Translations under genes and position numbers: made by a program
Shown: piece by piece, positions 23,935 through 36,100 of the stretch
Layout of the letters: every line of letters begins with the position of its first letter
Position numbering within the stretch: the first letter of the stretch is position 1
Notes under the pieces: generated by a model
Database searches by the model: none
What the model saw: the letters and a program-made list of their open reading frames with translations, nothing else
What the model was told of the DNA's origin: nothing
Assembly (NCBI GenBank): GCA_944472155.2
Contig: OX235272.1
Location: forward strand, 85,566,020 to 85,630,019
DNA: 64,000 nucleotides
Reading direction: 5' to 3'
From: Trichobilharzia szidati
Lineage: Eukaryota; Platyhelminthes; Trematoda; Strigeidida; Schistosomatidae

Positions 23935-24215
23935 TCAGGTTCGTTCGCGGATTGATATCAGTTAGAGAGCCAATGAAAATCAAGGAGAACTTGACAGCTC
24001 CTTCGTCCTAGTTTGAGATTCATCAAAGGTACACTTCCACAGGGATTCTGACCAAAAACCCTTGAATTAATGAGTGAAAAGTAGACGAGCTTGCCTTGGG
24101 ACCTTAAGGTCATCAGTTCGAACCCTGGTGGGCACTGCAAAGTCGTAAGTAAGGATGAAATAGCTGTCAAGTATTCCCTGGTTTTCAGTGATTCTGTAAT
24201 TGAAATCAATCTTAT
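23935..24215. mobile_element. SINE A head-to-head pair, degraded
   Basis: The minus half (23935-24060) has a core TTGATGA and GAAG on the reverse strand. The plus half (24060-24215) has B-box GTTCGAACCCTGG near 24116-24128 and a GAAA, TAGCTG, TC remnant. Confidence 0.65.
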
Positions 24216-24299
24216 CTATGTCAATCTTGAGCGCTCACCTCGTTGCTTCCCATTCTTATTCCTCTCAAGGAAGTGGCATGTGATGTGACCAAGTCATTT

Positions 24300-24430
24300 A
24301 ATCAGGGCGTGTCAAATTCACAGTAATGAAAGACTGTGGGTAGTTATGAAGCCAGTTGAAAAGAATTGTGGAGATGTGGTGTTACTGCCTTATGTTCCAC
24401 TCTTGAAGAAAAGAATAACAGCAACAAATT
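24300..24430 (+). mobile_element. RTE-like LINE, extreme 3' end
   Basis: The end of the last coding part and CCTTATGTTCCACTCTTGAAG, with tail AATAACAGCAACA, match the 3' end of the LINE at 20469-21935. It is only about 130 bp long. Confidence 0.6.
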
Positions 24431-24479
24431 GTGATACCTATGTTCTCTCGTAGTTTATTTGACGACCATAGATAACAGT

Positions 24480-24890
24480 AAGTCAACTGCCGGATGGTGA
24501 CTAGCAGCGGAATCCAGAATGCGGAGCATTTCGTCCGATTTGGGACTCGTCAACTCGATGTACCTGCATTCCCCAGTGAGTGATGGTGTTCCTATCGAGT
24601 CTCGAATCCAGTGTCCATAGAGCCACTAGAGCCACCTATTGTGCAAAGGGTTATATTAATTATTTTATTCAATTTTAGATTTTCCTGTCTACTGACTGGA
24701 CTCGAAGTGCTCATTTCAGCAGTGGATGCGCATCCTGGATTCCACTGCTAGTCACCATCCACCAACTGACTTCTAATTATATAACCAGACATCGTCGAAG
24801 CATCTGCACAAGGAGCTGACATATCAACCTGAGACCGAGCACGTCGGTCCAATCAATCGATGGGAAAATCTAAAATTGAGTTAGACCTTA
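24480..24890. mobile_element. SMalpha SINE pair (minus then plus)
   Basis: Minus copy (24480-24640): core TTGACGA with the first C changed to T, stem II GTCC/GGAC intact, GAAA intact, an expanded stem III region, and stem I with one mismatch. Plus copy (about 24660-24890): only the region from GGATGCGCATCCTGGATTCC onward, with tail GGTCCAATCAATCGATGGG. A minus-strand tail piece (AATTTTAGATTTTCC) sits at its left edge. Confidence 0.75.
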
Positions 24891-25440
24891 GATAATAGTT
24901 AAATATTTTCTAATTCCCTAAATAAAATGAATCCTATAGGAGTAGAAATGATTTAAGACTTTTAAATGGCATTCTCCTGAGGTGTTTAATTAATGATAAT
25001 ACTCTGACAGTCAAATATCACGGGTAGAAGCATACCAGTTTTTTTCCAGAGTATTAGAGAATGACTTTTCGTGTATAACATGAACTCGTCAACTCACTGA
25101 TACGAATTCATTCAATTTTCTTCTTCTCACTTAATCCAACTAGCGTATTAGAAAGTAATTGAATCAGTAAATTGCGTTTGGTCTGAAACCCATTAAATTA
25201 TCGGTTCAATGTTTTCCCTAAATTAAAAATCAACTGGGCTGTGAAAATGTCACAGTTCTTTTAACCTTGAAAGAGTAATAATCTAGGTATTATTTTAATT
25301 GGATTCATCCTGGAAATATATCAACACTTGTTTTATTTGAGGCGAATCTTATATACTACTTTTTAGAAATGTATGTTTGGATTGTATGAGTCCATAACTG
25401 TAGCTTAACTTGTGATATGCTTTGTGAAAGTGTTTGGTTC
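24891..25440. other. AT-rich spacer
   Basis: Nothing was recognised. Confidence 0.4.
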
Positions 25441-25489
25441 ACCTGCAATTAAATGAAGTCCACGTTCATAAGGAATAACGAAATCATTA

Positions 25490-26790
25490 GTAGATGAATT
25501 TAAAGATAACATAACATCTTACTTCACAAATGTACCTCTAGTAGAAACAGTTAACTTTATCTGTGAACAAGTGTATAACCACTCCGCAAATATTGGCATT
25601 CCAACGGCAGTCCTAAAAGAATTATTATTAAGTTGTACCATGAATGTAAATTTCAAATTTGACTGCACACTTTACAGACAAGTGGACGGGGTGGCAATTG
25701 GCTCCCCATTGGGTCCCATTCTGGCTGATTTCTCTCTAAGTAAACGAGAAAATAGAGCTTTGAACAATCTTATCAAAAAACATTCTCATTTTATTGCCAG
25801 TATATGGATGACACCTTCATTCTTTGTGATAATGATTCGGATAGGAGTACAATAATTGCTGAATTCAATGAAGTACATTCTACTATGAAATTCACGTGCG
25901 AAGAGGAATCCCAAAACAGAATCGCCCTCCTGGATGTCCTCCTTACAAAAAAAAACCAGATGGTAGCATAAAAAGATATTTGCGTAGAAAAAGTACTTGG
26001 ACAGGACAATATACACACACATTTTCACATCTTCGTCCCTCTCAAGTGCAAAAGAAATTTAGTACAAACTCAGCCACAGAGTTAGAGCTATATGCTCAGA
26101 AGAAGTAAATGAAGATGAATTAAGCATTGTATATGGTACTTCGATCGAAAATAGCTATCCCGACAAATTTAACAAGAAACACATGACAAATAAAGTGGAA
26201 AATGACTACTCACTATCCGTAAACACGAAGCCTTTATACACACAACTGCAATTCAAGGGTGATATACTTGGCGAAATAATCTCGAAGAAGTTAAGAAAAT
26301 CATTTCAAAGAACTTTTAATGCTGGCAAACTACAAGTCTTATTTTCTACACAACTGATGGTGATTCCTCGACTGAAAGATGAAGTACTTGGACTAGCTAC
26401 TTCAAATTGTATCAACCATTTCAGCTGCACTTGTAGAGCGAGTTATATTGGCCGAAGCTCTAGGAACTTGATTTTTTGTGCTAGAGAAAATCTCCCAGTA
26501 TGACTAAGTAAAGGTGTAGGACAAACCATCAACAGTTCAATATTAGGCAGTCTTGACCAAACCAGCCACAAAGCCAGCCAGAACTGAAGAATCCTTCTCT
26601 ATCGTCTATCGGGTACCAAATAAATTGTCAAAAACATCGAAGTACCCCATACTCCAAACAGCAGAGGCTACCACGATTTGCGTGAAACAACCAGTGTTTT
26701 GTGTGCAAAAGAAGCAAGTCCAGCCACTACTACTGCCCTGGTTGGCCTTCATAAGAGACTATAAATTCATAAATTTGTATTATCATCTTT
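25490..26790 (+). pseudogene. Penelope-like element: RT C-terminal half plus GIY-YIG endonuclease
   Basis: RT motifs come first: YFTNVPLVETVNFI (about 25530) and the strongly conserved YRQVDGVAIGSPLGPILAD (about 25670-25730). A frameshift of the catalytic segment follows, YMDDTFILCDN (about 25800). Then come NRIALLDVLL, a linker (ISKKLRKSFQRTF) and the GIY-YIG hallmark CTCRASYIGRSSRNL at about 26430-26470. The C-terminal part is SSILG, SFSIVYRVPNKLSK and CVQKKQVQPLLLPW to 26745. The N-terminal RT is missing and several frameshifts and stops are present. It belongs to the same family as 39915-40375 and 63185-63680. Confidence 0.88.
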
Positions 26791-27649
26791 CCTAATGTTT
26801 CTGATATTCATTTTATTGTTATGTTGATGCTGTTGAACTGCAATCCATTGATATCATTATTATTATTGACTCGGTGTTATTTAAACAACATTAATGTTGT
26901 TAATAAGACTAATTCATTCACTATAATGTGTATATATAACTGTAGAGCCTGATGATTAAGTTATCGAAAAGAGTATTCTTTGTTCAGTAACCATTCTTTT
27001 TGAGAATATATATATATATATATACTCTAAGATTCTTGGATTGAATGGTTGACGATGAATACTATTAAGCATTTAAAACGCAGCTTGATAGTTCAGAGAA
27101 AAGGCATTAGGCTTAGCTTTTGTACAAATTAGGTAAATGGGAACTAATTAACAATCCTTATATCTAATGTGAAGTAGGCAACTTTAAAGGATTTATACAG
27201 TTAAATGTTAATTGTTGTTTAAATATTTAAGCACTACGACCTGAACAAGGAAAAGTCAGATAAAAGATTTTTGTCTTCCGGGTTTCTTCTGTGCTGTAGG
27301 TCTGAGTGTTTATTTGTGTGTGCGTGTGTGTGGCATTAAACCCAATTCTTTTGAAGTTAATATTTTACCTGAGGATTTTAAATTCTCGTAGAAACTGAGT
27401 GGGTATACCGAAATAACATTAGTTCCTTTAGACAATTACGTATAAATTTAATTGTTCAACGGAAACTGTAATTAAGAATATTTTTCTATTAAAGAATTCG
27501 TCGCATAGAGTAATAAACTATAGATCACAATAAAATATGTATACGGGAGTTTGTTTATCATTAAGTAGAGTTTATTTTCTCATACAACTGTTATTCACAC
27601 CAATAAACCAAGAAGTCAATAGTTCATCTGACTTGGAATCAAAAAAAGG
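26791..27649. other. Spacer with AT microsatellite
   Basis: A (TA)n run lies at about 27007-27024 and a TG-rich run near 27315-27330. No gene was recognised. The part just after 26790 may be the 3' untranslated end of the PLE. Confidence 0.45.
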
Positions 27650-28290
27650 TTTCAAGTATAATCATGAACTGATACGACTTGCAGAACAACGGAGAAAACC
27701 ATCAAGGAGTACTGGGAAACTGTTTTGCTCTAGCTCTGACCTCATCATCGGCACGCAACCACTGGAGTTTGAAGATGGAAACTTCAGGTTACAAAGAAAG
27801 CCGTTAGACTATTCAAACACTGGGACCCCACTGGTCATGACTTCCCACTAGAACTCCCTGGAACTTCATTTTGTAGCCAGTGTCTCGTGGACATCAGACT
27901 AATTTTCATGATTAGTTTTCAATAACTGCCCAACCGATATCAACCCATGGTCAAACTTCAAATCAATATGATGTTCTTCAGTAGCTGGTTACAAGACCAA
28001 GTTTCCTGGAGTTCTAGTGAGAAACCGTGACAACTGTGGTCCATCAGGTGGGTGGTGGGGACGAATGTTCATGGATGACATTGGCTAGTGGTTGCCAGTT
28101 GATAAAAGTCGGACTTCTTGAATCATTAGTTTGGATCCCAGCCGCTTAATGATGCATGTGTTTACCTTGTAACCAGAGTATCATGTTTTCGTACTTCCAA
28201 AGAGTTCCAAAATAGGACTAAACAGCTGTCTAGTACTCCATGTTTTTCAAGAGTTCTCTAAATGACGTCAGATCGTGATCACATTTAAAA
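27650..28290. mobile_element. SINE A pair: minus (27650-27870) and plus (27985-28290)
   Basis: The minus half retains a weak B-box (TGGAGTTTGAAG) and a heavily changed ribozyme. The plus half has the 5' part (GGTTACAAG, then CATTGGCTAGTGG), a degraded head, and TAGGACTAAACAGCTG, TC at about 28218-28232. Both are old copies. Confidence 0.6.
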
Positions 28291-28754
28291 CAGTTGAACT
28301 ATCTACAAATTATCTCTTGAACACAAAGTTTATCAAGAAAGGTTTTGTTTGAACACATAAAGATGGTTTAACCTTCCTAATCTTTAAGGCCTCCACAAAC
28401 ATTTGGACGCACGTGTTTTCTGATTTATGAATGTAGCACTGTGTCAGGAAGTTAATTTTTGTCTTTATGGTTAATCTTATTCATTGCAAACCACTTCCAA
28501 ATTACAATTGCATTATCGAATTTCCTTCTCCTTTTCTCTTTCGTGACAGTATCAGTGTGTCACCAAAGTACTAGACAAATAAATTATAAGTTACAGCGAT
28601 CTAAAGAACACATGATTTATCATTTTTTTAAAACTCAGGATAGGCTTTTTACACTATTGAGAAGATAAAAACTATATTATTTGACGGTTCAGGGAATTAT
28701 GTGAATGAAACTAATGATTGAAGAGTACAGTGATTTAAATTTGAGGGGTGAATG
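28291..28754. other. Spacer, nothing recognised
   Basis: No supported gene; a 69-codon frame at 28459-28668 has no domain. Confidence 0.4.
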
Positions 28755-29100
28755 TGTAACGACAGAAGACAAGGGCCAGGCAACAGATCGTTTATTAAGA
28801 AAATCCAGACATACTTATAGATTTTTATGTACATTATTATTAGCATTTAAGAAAAGCAAAGTCTTCTGATTGGTTTGTTTTCTTGCTGAAGGTTATTCTG
28901 TACTGCCTGCGACCGTTTCTTAGAAAGTTAAGCCATATATCTGCGAATCGTATTTGCACACGTTAAGTCTGCTCTGATTGGCTGGTGAGTTCCTCAAGGT
29001 TAAGCTTTGTTATTGTTTTTTCTCATGACCTAGATTCGGGATGTAAACGTTGACGTAAATTGTTGTCTACAATTTTGGCTTGCAGACAGCTCTCACTACA
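28755..29100 (+). mobile_element. Solo LTR with target site duplication
   Basis: The segment begins TGTAACGACAGAAG and ends CTCTCACTACA, i.e. TG..CA termini, 346 bp. It is flanked by AATG at 28751-28754 and again at 29101-29104; the following T is shared, so AATGT can also be read as 5 bp. No internal domain adjoins it. These are the hallmarks of a solo LTR left by recombination. A partial inverted relative lies at 3643-3930. The strand is assigned by the TG start and could be reversed. Confidence 0.75.
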
Positions 29101-29354
29101 AATGTAATTTTGATTTGTAAGTGATAATTCACTGACTAAAAACAAGATATACAACATTATTTTTCAGCATCAATGATTCCTTCTTTGATACTGAAGAAAA
29201 CACTATCGACTAAGATGAGGATTCACAATAGCCTTTGTAGGTCATTTAAAGTAATCACAGGAAATTATCACATAATAATAATCATAATGGTAATCTGTTC
29301 TCATTGTAATTTTTGATCAGTACTGGAGACTACCCACGAGTTTTCATTTTTGCT

Positions 29355-31145
29355 TCACATGATCCCCTTCATGTCCCTCTCAGACGCCCAACACTCCTTT
29401 TCTCAATCGGGTTCCACCAGAGATTATGCCTGGCGTGCAATGTCATCCAACGGTTATGTCCAGTCTATATCCATTTCCTTCAGCACATATTTTTGTAAGG
29501 TCAGTTCTCAGCTGCTTTGTACTCAGAGTTCCTTGCTGTTAATCCTTTCCTGCCAGTCATCTGATCTTTAGTATGGAGTCAACGAAGGCAGCTGTTGATG
29601 AAAGTCTAAACCTGCTTGAAATGTTTTTGGTGTTAAACGAATTCCGTGAGCCATATCTAAGCACTGACTAACTTGATATTAGTGCTGAAAATCCGAATCT
29701 TGTTTTCAGTGCTGAGAACAGAAGATTTACCCACTGATTTCAGGTTGATGAAGGTTTATCTTGATTTTCTGATCCATCTTGCTCTTGACATCTCCATTTG
29801 TGCCGTCTGCAGTTAAAGAGCTGTCTAGGTCATGTAAGGGAAAGAGGTAACCTATGTTAGATTCCTCTTGTTGGTGGTGATTGGTGCTTTTTGTTGCTAA
29901 CCAGGTATCTTTATCATCCGTATCTTCTTCATGTTCACTTGGGTATTGGTATTCACTGTCTCTTTTGTCAACTTTTTCGTTTTCGCCAGTAGATCTTTGA
30001 GTTTGTGCAACATTGAAGATATATTATCCGAGAAATCCTAATCAGCTGTCTTTTGGACGGTCGAACGTATGCCAGTCTTCTCACTTTCCATAGCCTGTTG
30101 CATGGCCCAGTCCACCATAATCAGAAATACCATCACTGACAGTAGGCATCCTTATCTTACTCCTATCTTCACCCCAAGTGCTTCGCTGAGTTTTCCATTG
30201 CGAACCAATTGGCGTGCATCATCAAATTTGTCTCTGGTAGTTGGTACATGGTTGACTGATATTCTATGAGGCGTAGTGTAGCGATTTGGACCTCAAGTGA
30301 TTTGCATTTCCGAAATTCTTGTGGGGTTTACCAATCAAAGTATCTTTTAGTCACTTCAGGATGAAGTGGTTTAATATTTTGCTCAATATAACTGGAGAGT
30401 GATTCCTCGTCACTTCTTAACAAGGCTTAACTTGCCCTTGTTTTGAGGTTTGAAGAGATATGCCCTACTTCAATCGGTAGGCAGATTCTCTTCCTTCCAG
30501 ACCTTTTGCAATAGTGGCGTGTTAATGTTTGCTAAGGTCCTTGTGTCCACTTCCCAGCCAAAAGAGAATTATATTTGATCATTTAGCTTTCCGGCTCTCA
30601 GCAACTTTACGTCCTTCAAGAGTTCTAATCTCATCTTAAGGTTATTTTTCACTGGTATTTCTTTGTCGGTCAGTTCAAGAGTCCTTTAAAGTGATAGGCT
30701 CCAGTTTTCCTTAGTTTTACCTCTTTGGTAATTAGGTTACCTTCACTCTCTTTCATTGTTGTTTTCTGTGTTGATATGGGTGTTGAAGGTGAAGGTTCTT
30801 TGAGCTAGAAGCAATCTCTACTCCTCACTTCAGTATTGTCTCCGGCAGGCTACGTCTCCACTTTCTTGAAATTGAAACAAAGTCTGTCCAGTTTTCGGTC
30901 CGTTCATCTAGTGAAACCTTGTGATTTTTCACTCCGCCTCCTTTCACAAACTCGTTAAAGGCACAAAGGAAGGCAAAGAGTTTTCGTTTTTATTCATTTC
31001 ATCGAGAGCCTTTCAATCCATGGTGACTTTGTTTCCATGTGTTATCTGCTCCCAGTTTGGCATTCATATCACTCATCAGGATTTTGTCCACCTTCTTCTT
31101 CTGGTAGGCGTTGTTTATAAGGACTTTTCTACCTTTTCAGTTAAA
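29355..31145 (-). mobile_element. RTE-like LINE with endonuclease remnant, degraded
   Basis: On the reverse strand, the apurinic-type endonuclease motif SDMNAKLGADNTW lies at about 31030-31070, the position of GDFNAK in RTE proteins. The RT part with GVKIGVR, GCLLS and VFLIMVDW follows at about 30110-30170. The KNKIRIFS-like C-terminal part lies near 29690. The extreme 3' end is missing or very diverged at 29355. This is the only copy here in which both domains can be seen. Stops are frequent. Confidence 0.8.
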
Positions 31146-31149
31146 TACC

Positions 31150-32094
31150 GCCGTCATCTTGAGTCAACAGCTAACGCTGGACCACCGATAAGAAGACTCT
31201 GGAAGATTTGGATTTCGCGCGTGCATGATTTATGTGTCATGTAACACAAACTCGAAAACTTGCAGGTAAGCGAAAACCAACAAACTGGCAGAAGAGACTG
31301 GCGGGCAGCGAAGGTAGGGCTACAGGTGAACATAGAGAAGACGGAGATGATGAAGATAACCAGCCAACAGCGACAGTAACAGCAACAAAAACCAGAATCA
31401 ACAGGCGAAATTTGACAGAGGTTACTTCCTGACTTCACTTATCGAGGCGGCATCGTTTAAACTGCAGTCAGACAGCATGGATGAAAGTGTCGAAGCCAAC
31501 CAAATTTGAAAAGGCAAGATACACCTTCATCAACCTGAAACCAGTTTGGAAATCTCCTGTACTAACTCAGCCAGCATAAAGAACAAGATTTGACTTCTAT
31601 TCAACACAAATGTGAAGTCAGTCAATCCCTCTATACTAGTCAGAAACTTGCACTGTGAGTGAGTCACGAAGAGGATTTCCAAAAGGCTACTGCAAATTTT
31701 ATCAACAGCTGCCCACTTCACTGGTTGCTCCATACTGAAGATCAAATGCCGGTCAGGAAGAAGTAGAGAGAAGAAACCCTGGCTGGAAACAAACCAAACA
31801 AGAGCCAATTGCTAAACAAATATGTAGGAGGAGATGGAGATGGATCAGACATACATTGAGGAGGCCATCAAATGACACAGCGCGCAATACAGGCCATTGC
31901 TCGACTAGAATCCCAATTAGAAGCAATGAGTGAGTCGTGGGTGTGAGCGTGACACGGAGGAGATCTTTCAAAGAGGAGGTGAGAGATTTTTGTCAATCAT
32001 TGCCCCAGATGATGAAGACAGCAGAAAATAGAAAAAAGTGGAGATGTATTGTTGCAGCCTTATGTTCCAGAAGGAATCCAAGGGAATAATAATG
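31150..32094 (+). mobile_element. RTE-like LINE, 3' half, head-to-head with the preceding LINE
   Basis: It starts just before the catalytic region (TLEDLDF-like, about 31200; the FADD motif is degraded). It continues with KTNKLAEET-like and VNIEKTEMMKI-like segments and the C-terminal part, and ends AGGAATCCAAGGGAATAATA at about 32080-32094. Its 5' truncation point is within about 5 bp of the 5' edge of the minus-strand LINE. Confidence 0.8.
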
Positions 32095-33161
32095 AGCTAA
32101 GGAAATATATTCTTGTAGTGTTTCAGTGGATCGACGGTAGAATTCTCTCTAGCTACACGACAGATACGCGTTGGACTTGTGGCTGGAGCGCTTCTGAACC
32201 TCCCTCGGGAGGTGGTAAGCACAGGAAAAGACGTTAGGTTGGTATATCATTAACACAATATTACTGTTGTTGAAAATTCAAGGCCTGAAACATCCTCCGA
32301 TGTTTCTTCTGACAACAGTACAAAACAGCCTGTATGACATTTTACCGTTTCATTTTCACCTCATGACTTGATTGAACTTTAATCAATCGTTTAAGTAGAA
32401 AAAAGAATAACATGAAACAGATTATATTTGATCAAAATTTTTGAAATGTTAGAATTTTTGCATAATGTACAACGATGGATATTATAAGACGACAAATTTT
32501 TATTACCGTGTTTAAAGTAACAATACTGATAAGATTCTATCTTTTATCTATTAGCTAGAATGAACAGAAAATCGAAATAAAACTGAATTTATACCGAAAT
32601 TTTATGAAAAAAATCTTAAACAGTTTTGAAGTTATTTTACCCAGATAGATGTTATCAATTTGTCCTTTAAATATGAAGTATATTAAAATAATTTATTTTG
32701 AAATATACATACGATATGGGAAAGAGATTATTCTTCGTTTAGCTTGAAAAAAAGGAAGAAATACCCTCAAAATCTTGTTCCATCAGTGTATATCAATAAA
32801 TTTTCCAGGCTATTTGAAATTTTCCCACAAACTCTTAAAAAAGACAAAAAAAGATAAAGCAGCTAACGTTTTATAAATAGTCTAGATCCGATAAAGTTTT
32901 CTGCTAGCCACATATTCGTATTAAGGAAGAGATTTTGCATCGATTTATAGCTGAATTGGTGATAAAGAACTTTAAACTCATTAAGCACGAGGAATCATGA
33001 CTACATATCCACACTGTGATCTACTTTTTAGTAAACGCCTGCCATTATCTATACTCACGTTTTGAACTATATTCTAGTAACAAGCTACTCACACAGACTA
33101 TTCTAATACAAAACTCGTCGATTCTTAGGTCTTAATTGTTCTAGGGCATATTATTAAATTA
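32095..33161. other. Long AT-rich spacer
   Basis: Nothing was recognised. Composition becomes very AT-rich from about 32380. Confidence 0.45.
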
Positions 33162-33570
33162 CTATTATTATTATTCCCATAAGTTCCGAATAGAACATAG
33201 GGCTTAAAAGCAAATCTGCATCCTACCCTGTTCTCCGCGATCCTCTTCATCTGACTCCACAACTGCCCATAGGCTTTCATCTCTTCCTCAAATGATCTAT
33301 TCTATGACACCCTCAAACCCAGGCCTAATTCATCTTTCCCAATTAAGGTACCACTCTAAGTAACGCCTAGAGTGCAGTGTCATCTGACGGTCTCTTCAGC
33401 GTGAGTCCAGTCCATCTGCATTTTCTTTGGAATATTTACTGAGCAAAAGACTCGTGATTGGTTTGTTCCTAGGGTTTCTTGTTGATACTTCTCTCTAACT
33501 GGCCGTCTAATCATTAGTACGAAGTGGGAGAAGGGGCAGCTGTTGATAGAAGTATGCAATGGCCTGTTCG
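33162..33570 (-). mobile_element. RTE-like LINE, 3' end
   Basis: It starts with the inverted tail ATTATTATTATTCCCATAAG and GGGCTTAAAAG. The reverse strand codes a KSISNRPLHTSINSCPF-like segment. It is about 400 bp and strongly 5' truncated. Confidence 0.75.
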
Positions 33571-34009
33571 AAATGCTTTTCGTAGCATATGCGCTAAGTT
33601 TCTGATCTGTATAGATGTATCTCATTAAAAAAGCAGTTGTTCTTTCAGTAATATTCGATAAAATAGTTTTAGAACCTGTTGAATTCATCAAAAAGAATGT
33701 TCACTGTTTGCTTTATGATGAAGATTTTTAAACAGTTATAAAAGACAAAAAGTTTGAGATTTAAATGAATTTGTCAATATTTATTATAACTAAATAGACT
33801 GCTTCTCCTTAGTTTTCTTATCGTCAAATCACTTTAAAAAACACTCATCAGGCTTCTACAAGTTTTGCTTTTTACTAACGGAAATATATAAAACTGTTAT
33901 TGTAGATGAAAATCAAAGATATCATCATTTTATTTTTATTTTATGTAGACATATAAACAGCTGAGTTTTTAAACATCCTCACCATATTGTCAAAAGATGG
34001 TTTGTAAGG
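33571..34009. other. AT-rich spacer
   Basis: Nothing was recognised. Confidence 0.4.
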
Positions 34010-34680
34010 ATTATATTTATTTCTTCGAGTTTGCCCACAGATTGATATCAGTTAGAGAACTATTGAAAATCAGGGAGTACTGGACAGCTGCTTCATCCTA
34101 GTTTGGGAATCATTGCCAGTACGCACCCATCATCAGGTTTCGAACCCAGGACCTTTCGGTTACACTGAGACCCGATTGAATGGTCAGCCCATGAATTCTA
34201 GCTTCTACCAATTCGTGATTTAGCGCAACCCTAACCAATGTCACCGGTGTGACATCCATCCTCACACGTGACATCTAGATGGACCTCACTGGTCACAATT
34301 CCTCACTAAAACTCCAAGAAACTCCGTCCTGTTTCAAGTCACTAGCGAGGAGCAGAATAATTTTTCAGAGAAGTCGTGACCAGTGAGGTCCATCCAGTCA
34401 AGTGTGAGGATAGATGTTCCACCGACGACATTGGTTGGTGGTCACACTAAATCACGAATAGGTAGAAGTTAGAATTCATGGGCTGGCCACTGAATCGGGT
34501 CCCAGTTGCTGAATGGTATACGAGCTTGCCTTGTAATCGGAAGGTACTGGGTTCGAACCCCAGTGGTGCGTGCGTACTGCCGATGATTCTCGGACTAGGA
34601 TGGGACATCTTTCCATTACTCCATGGTTTTCATAGTTCTCTAACTGATATCAATCTGTGGTCAAATCCTCACCATTTGAC
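34010..34680. mobile_element. SINE A pair, head to head, diverged-core subfamily
   Basis: Minus half 34010-34350: on the reverse strand GTACTG, GCAATGA, TTCC, CAAACTA, GGAT, GAAG, CAGCTG, TC, CAGTAC. Plus half 34370-34680: B-box GGTTCGAACCCC near 34549-34560, then GTACTG, CCGATGA, TTCT, GGAT. Stem I is kept while the core is altered, as at 1748-1965. Confidence 0.75.
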
Positions 34681-35545
34681 GAGAATATTCAGGTTTATTT
34701 TGTATCAAAACAAACACAATATACATGTGAACTGTTTTAACTAGCCACTTGTTGACTTTTCTTTCCTATTTCATCAAAACAGTCTGTTCACACGTCTTAC
34801 TATTAAATTCAAGTCTTAGCGCTTCATGATTTCACATATGATATAACCTAATTAATTAGTTGAAAACGAAATGTGACTTAGTTCACCGAAGAGGTTCTTG
34901 TGGAATCAGGCATACTGGTTGTTCAACCCATATCCTACCTAAAAGGGATCAGGAACCCTATCTTGCTCTATAAGGAGTCATTCTATCTGAACAAAAGCCT
35001 CCTTCAACCACTTCACCTAAAATATCATGGTAACAACCTTGTTGATTTCCACCAACTTGATTTTTGTTTGTTTGTTCGTTTTTCTAACTCCTTATAACTT
35101 TTGTATTTGTTTAGAACTCTTAAATAATTCCGTATGTTTCTTCTTTTCTATATGTATGCTGATTACAACTCATTTATTAAATTATTCATCTTATTACATA
35201 ACTCGAATACACTAATTCAACTTTCCATATTCATTGACTTGTATTGAGAACTATGATTATGACAACTCATCACTTTTGTTACTACCCTCTTTCGTGTATA
35301 AATGGGATCGCAAATGAATTACCCGAAAAAAGATTCTTTTCGTTGAACTACCTCTTTTGTTTTCATTAGTAAATGAATACTTGAGGATTATTCAAGAATT
35401 AAAAACCAGTTGGTCTACACTTATTTCACTTCACATTCATTAAATTACAAATCAGTTTCCTCAGACATCATCAAAATGTGAATGTCTAAGAATCCTACTT
35501 AGTGTTGCCACAATGGTTGTCATCTCTACAGATAGTTCATTAGGC
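34681..35545. other. Spacer, nothing recognised
   Basis: AT-rich, with short frames but no domain. Confidence 0.4.
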
Positions 35546-36081
35546 AATAATAATGGCTTTATTCTGAACAGTGTTTACATAATGTCCAGGATCTTCAAGT
35601 AAAATAGTAACTGTGACAGTAAATCACGTGAGACATTTCTGCTTCCTAACCTGAAGCGAAAACCAATCCCCTTTTATGCTATTTCTTCTTTGCCTCCTCC
35701 CCGCCCCTTCGAGAAATGCATAGCAGTTGCTTGAAAGCTAATTAAAAATGGTGCCAGAGTGCATTTTTTGACCTGAGGACATCATGATAATAAAGCTGGA
35801 TAATTGAAGACTGCAGTTAATCAGTTATATATTTCTCTAAAAATCTCGGGAACACTTATCTCATATATTGCAAAAACGTTGTAACTCACGATTTTGTATT
35901 TTCTCAAGTTTAACAGAAACTTGAGAATAAGCACAGCAGGGTTGTAGACATTTTAAATACTCGCGAGAGTAGAAACACACCATTGCAGGTCATATTTTAG
36001 TGGATTAAAACACAAAATGAACATGAGGAATTATATGCAATGTAATGATGCAGTGTTTTGTTAGCTCAGGTTTTAAACAGG
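35546..36081 (+). repeat. Unclassified dispersed repeat R1, copy 2
   Basis: It aligns with 10455-11001 in the same orientation. Compared with copy 1 it has small indels and a TGAGACATTTCTGC insertion-like difference near 35630. It ends 20 bp before the fold-back element. Confidence 0.65.
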
Positions 36082-36100
36082 AGAGGATAAAGTCACTCCT

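Noticed and set aside
26940..26995. CTGATGA followed by CGAAAAG after the PLE end, resembling a PLE-type hammerhead
   Set aside because: The bases between them cannot form stem II in the correct register, and no matching stem I was found.
10455..36081. R1 copies as the two LTRs of one retrotransposon
   Set aside because: They are 25 kb apart with many unrelated elements between, show no TG..CA ends, and the sequence between them lacks an ordered gag-pol.
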